In this document: positions 34,508 to 37,007 of the stretch, piece after piece
How the letters are laid out: every line of letters begins with the position of its first letter
Position numbering within the stretch: the stretch's first letter is position 1
NCBI GenBank assembly: GCA_011389515.1
Contig: JAABUA010000031.1
Span: forward strand, 1 to 37,007
Length of the DNA stretch: 37,007 nucleotides
From: Desulfobacteraceae bacterium
GTDB taxonomy: Bacteria > Desulfobacterota > Desulfobacteria > Desulfobacterales > Desulfosalsimonadaceae
Direction of reading: 5' to 3'
Translations under genes and position numbers: made by a program
Notes under the pieces: generated by a model
What the model saw: the letters and a program-made list of their open reading frames with translations, nothing else
The model's database searches: none
What the model was told of the DNA's origin: nothing

Positions 34508-36481
34508 ATGACGCTATACCGCCAGGTCATCATTTTCACCTTTGCCTTGTTTCTCATACTTTTTACGGGAACCTGGTTCGCCAAGCTGGAGATCACGCGC
34601 ACCTTTCTACTGGATCAGCTCGAGTCCCATGCCCAGGATACAGCAACCTCCCTCGGCCTTTCCATCACCCAGCACATGTCGGCCAGAGACACGGCGGCCA
34701 TTGAAAGCATGATCGATGCGGTATTTGATCGGGGGTATTACATGGTCGTCCGGTTAACGGATGTGAAGGATGAGGTCTTGATTGACCGGACGCTTGACGT
34801 GAGCATCGAAAACGTTCCCTCCTGGTTCATTCGCTGGGTCCGGCTGGAAACCCCCGATGCCAGCGCCCAGGTTATGGCCGGGTGGAACCAGGCCGGCGCC
34901 ATTTACGTGAAGAGTCATCCGGGGTACGCCTACAAGACCCTTTGGGAAGACGTGGTCGCCACGACGCTCTGGTTTTTTGCCTGCGGTATCTTCGTGCTTG
35001 TCGCAGGAGGATTCGGATTGCGTCTTTTGCTCCGCCCGCTGAGGGTCGTAGAGCGTCAGGCGGACGCCATCTGCAGAAAAGAATACGAGATACAGGAGCG
35101 CCTGCCCCGGACAAGGGAATTCAGGCGCGTGGTCGAGGCCATGAACCGCATGACCTATCGGGTTAAAGAGATGTTCGAAGAACAGATCGTGCAGGCGGAG
35201 GGGCTTCGGGAACGCGCCTATACCGATCTGGTGACGGGCCTGGGGAATCGCCGTTACTTCGATACCCAAATCACCGCCCGGCTTGATCGCCAAGACAGCA
35301 TCACGAAAGGGATCCTGCTCCTGGTCAAGTTGAACGATCTGGACAAGCTCAACCAGCAAAGAGGGTTTCAAGCCGGCGACCAATTCCTGAAACGCGTGGC
35401 GCAGATGCTGAAGGAAACTACCAGCCACTATGCGAACGGCGTCCTGGCCCGTTTGGTGGGGGGGGACTTCGGCATTTTCCTTCCTGACGCTCCGCCCTGG
35501 GATGCGGAATCGATTGCTGGCGGCATCGCCGTAGAACTGCGCCGGCTGGCGTCGGAGAAGATCACCGTTACGGATAACATCGGTTATGTGGGTGCCGCGA
35601 CGTATGAGAACACCGTGACGCTCAGCCGAATGCTTTCGGAAGCCGATCGTGCGCTGACAATGGCCAGGCAGAAAGGGCCCAACGAATGGAATGTCTGTAC
35701 GATTACCGAAGAAACGGATGCCATGCCGCTTGGGCAGCAGCAGTGGAAGGGTTTGCTTGTCAAGGCCCTCCGGGAGCGCCGGTTCATCCATGATGCGCAA
35801 TCGGTAGTGAAGATGAGCGACAAAAGCCGATTTCTTCACCTGGAAGTTTTCTCCCGTATTCTTTTTGAAGACGGCAGCATCATGAGTGCGGCGGTGTTCA
35901 TGCCGCTGGCCGAGCGCCTGGGTCTCATGTCCGCCATAGACCGCATTGCCATTGAGGAAGTGATGAAGCTTGACCGGAACCGGCTCCCGGTCGAAAGCGT
36001 TGCCGTAAACATATCCCCCGGCTCCCTGGGCGATGATGCATTCCGTGAATGGATTCAATCCTCCCTGAAGACGCTTCCCGGTACGGCCCCCCGCATCATC
36101 TTCGAATTTTCCGAGTTCAGCGCGGTTCAGCATCTTGATCTGGTCAAGGACGTCAGTTTGTTTGTGCGCGAGCACGGACACGGCATCGGACTGGATCATT
36201 ATGGACAGAGTTTCTGCAATCTGGGGTATCTCAAATCAATTCGTCCCGATTACGTAAAGATTGATCGGGCGTATACCGGAGAGCTCAAGGAAAAAGACAG
36301 TGACAGCCGGTTTTTTATTGGTTCGTTGTGCAGCGTCGCGCACAGCATAGACGTCATGGTGATCGCCGAAGGAGTGGAAACCGAGCAGCAGTTGCAGGTG
36401 CTGAGGGAGTTGAACGTCGATGCGATGCAAGGATATATCGTTGACCGGCCAAGACCGATCCGGGAGATGTTGCGAAAGTAA
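34508..36481 (+). CDS. lapD: LapD-type inside-out c-di-GMP receptor with degenerate GGDEF and EAL domains
   Basis: LapD binds c-di-GMP in the cytoplasm and then captures LapG in the periplasm. The 657-residue protein has a first membrane helix (about 5-25), a periplasmic LapD/MoxY-type domain (about 26-150) and a second helix (about 150-172). HAMP (about 173-225), GGDEF (about 235-400) and EAL (about 410-657) domains follow. The periplasmic GW motif includes W126, the likely equivalent of the LapG-contacting tryptophan of Pseudomonas LapD. The GGDEF signature reads VGGDF (317-321) and EAL reads EVF (446-448); DDFG is LDHYG (562-566). Neither synthesis nor hydrolysis is expected, while ligand-fold elements (VNISPGSL, DYVKID, AEGVET) remain. 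AAGGAC lies 6 nt before the ATG. Confidence 0.93.
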   Translation: MTLYRQVIIFTFALFLILFTGTWFAKLEITRTFLLDQLESHAQDTATSLGLSITQHMSARDTAAIESMIDAVFDRGYYMVVRLTDVKDEVLIDRTLDVSIENVPSWFIRWVRLETPDASAQVMAGWNQAGAIYVKSHPGYAYKTLWEDVVATTLWFFACGIFVLVAGGFGLRLLLRPLRVVERQADAICRKEYEIQERLPRTREFRRVVEAMNRMTYRVKEMFEEQIVQAEGLRERAYTDLVTGLGNRRYFDTQITARLDRQDSITKGILLLVKLNDLDKLNQQRGFQAGDQFLKRVAQMLKETTSHYANGVLARLVGGDFGIFLPDAPPWDAESIAGGIAVELRRLASEKITVTDNIGYVGAATYENTVTLSRMLSEADRALTMARQKGPNEWNVCTITEETDAMPLGQQQWKGLLVKALRERRFIHDAQSVVKMSDKSRFLHLEVFSRILFEDGSIMSAAVFMPLAERLGLMSAIDRIAIEEVMKLDRNRLPVESVAVNISPGSLGDDAFREWIQSSLKTLPGTAPRIIFEFSEFSAVQHLDLVKDVSLFVREHGHGIGLDHYGQSFCNLGYLKSIRPDYVKIDRAYTGELKEKDSDSRFFIGSLCSVAHSIDVMVIAEGVETEQQLQVLRELNVDAMQGYIVDRPRPIREMLRK

Positions 36482-36496
36482 AAGGTGCCGACGGGC

Positions 36497-36826
36497 TTAC
36501 AGGATGTCTTCGACCGTCAGGGTCTGGGAAGTTATTGTTTCCCGCAGCCGGGTGCGTTCCCGGAGTTTTTCCTGGGCGTGTTCCGGAAGCTCCGTATAGA
36601 CAATGATATTCTTCCGAATCAGCAGGTCGATCAGATCTTCCACCAGGCGGATCAGCCCCTTGTCCGACAGGGAGAGCAGCATTTTTTTCGGGTCTTCGCT
36701 GGTGGTCTCGTTGAGAAAATCGATGATCTCCTCGTCAGCGGCGGGTTTTGTTTCGCTGGCGTTCGCCCGGGGCGATCGGTGTATCGCGATGATGCCGCCG
36801 TTTTCATCCCGCTCGATGTACAGCAT
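36497..36826 (-). CDS. Small conserved protein of unknown function
   Basis: This 109-residue soluble protein begins MLYIERDENGGIIAIHRSP and has a helical core LSDKGLIRLVEDLIDLLIRKNIIVYTELPEHAQEKLRERTRLRE. The pattern resembles a small gammaproteobacterial family often labelled 'tryptophan synthase subunit beta-like', a label that does not describe its function. I make this comparison from memory. The ATG at 36826 was chosen over an upstream start at 36919 because AGGAGG (36834-36839, minus strand) lies 7 nt before it. It converges on lapD, 15 bp from its stop, and may be only positionally linked to the Lap genes. No catalytic motif or membrane segment is seen. Confidence 0.7.
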   Translation of the reverse strand: MLYIERDENGGIIAIHRSPRANASETKPAADEEIIDFLNETTSEDPKKMLLSLSDKGLIRLVEDLIDLLIRKNIIVYTELPEHAQEKLRERTRLRETITSQTLTVEDIL

Positions 36827-36976
36827 GCATATACCTCCTGATGGTTGTCGTGAAATCCGCCTTTGTTGGAAAATAGCATTTTTTTTTAAAAAAAAATAGG
36901 TATATAATGGGCCAAACAAACTGCAGCGTCTGGATCGCCTGTGCGCTCAAGATGACTTGTAACGGGATGGTAAAAA

Positions 36977-37007
36977 ATGAACATGTCTGCCACCGAGGAT
37001 CAGTCGT
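36977..37007 (+). CDS. Possible first ten codons of a gene cut off by the window end
   Basis: ATG at 36977 opens a plus-strand frame (MNMSATEDQS) that runs off the window. GGGATGG lies a few bases upstream, and TATAAT at 36903-36908 could be a -10 box, but no good -35 box is seen. From context it could be the type I secretion ABC transporter that usually accompanies lapE, lapG and lapD, but ten codons cannot show this. Confidence 0.35.
   Translation, partial: MNMSATEDQS

Noticed and set aside
34754..36199. A 481-codon open frame on the minus strand opposite lapD
   Set aside because: It lies entirely within lapD, shows no family motifs and no ribosome site, and its composition is what the codon bias of lapD would produce on the opposite strand.
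34508..36481. Active diguanylate cyclase or phosphodiesterase
   Set aside because: Both signature motifs are altered at essential positions, so a receptor role fits better.

Overview
The window looks like a chromosomal segment of a sulfate-reducing Desulfobacterota bacterium, probably of the Desulfobacterales type. The strongest sign is the qmoB-qmoC pair at the left edge. It encodes the quinone-interacting membrane oxidoreductase that feeds electrons to APS reductase, a hallmark of dissimilatory sulfate reduction. A complete Na+-translocating NADH:quinone oxidoreductase operon (nqrABCDEF) lies about 6 kb away. The coding is dense and moderately GC-rich, with short AT-rich intergenic stretches. 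No rRNA, tRNA, CRISPR array, phage or intact insertion sequence was seen. This placement is an inference from gene content; no 16S or other marker is present.

Layout. 1-3524 (+): qmoB (5' end cut off by the window) and qmoC, closed by a terminator. 3677-6265 (+): a large protein joining a P-loop-less RecA/KaiC-like region to a PEP-synthase-type ATP-grasp domain. 6432-9314: glutamate dehydrogenase (-), a DUF1622 membrane protein (-) and a short-chain dehydrogenase (+). 9330-15265 (-): nqrABCDEF, with a good promoter just upstream of nqrA. 15378-16025 (+): a small metallophosphoesterase. 16029-24325 (-): a same-strand run read in the order hsp20, lon, rlpA, recD2, SH3/coiled-coil protein, nadB. 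24451-25746 (-): an MFS transporter. 26087-26308 (+): a small unknown protein. 26289-28836 (-): an overlapping pair, a membrane class III nucleotide cyclase and a TPR lipoprotein. 29074-30128 (-): azlCD. 30129-32008: a low-density accessory stretch with a DUF1499 lipoprotein, a decayed acyl-CoA synthetase remnant, a dispersed repeat and a promoter region. 32009-36481 (+): a TolC-family outer membrane protein, a LapG-type periplasmic protease and a LapD-type c-di-GMP receptor. 36497-36826 (-): a small conserved protein. The window ends with what may be the first codons of another plus-strand gene.

How the genes work together. Qmo and Nqr are two membrane redox complexes meeting at the quinone pool: Nqr would oxidise NADH, reduce quinone and pump Na+, and Qmo would pass quinol electrons towards sulfate respiration. 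The lapE-lapG-lapD block matches the biofilm control circuit in which LapD, when bound to c-di-GMP, sequesters the protease LapG so that a large surface adhesin stays attached to the outer-membrane pore. The adhesin and the inner-membrane type I secretion parts are not in this window.

Most notable: an NqrA carrying two complete RnfC-like [4Fe-4S] cysteine motifs that classical Vibrio NqrA lacks; a 61-bp repeat (56/61 identical) found both inside the nqr operon and beside the decayed synthetase; a LapD homologue whose GGDEF and EAL motifs are both degenerate; a 17-bp palindrome overlapping the -35 box of the predicted lapE promoter; and the ATP-grasp fusion protein after qmoC.
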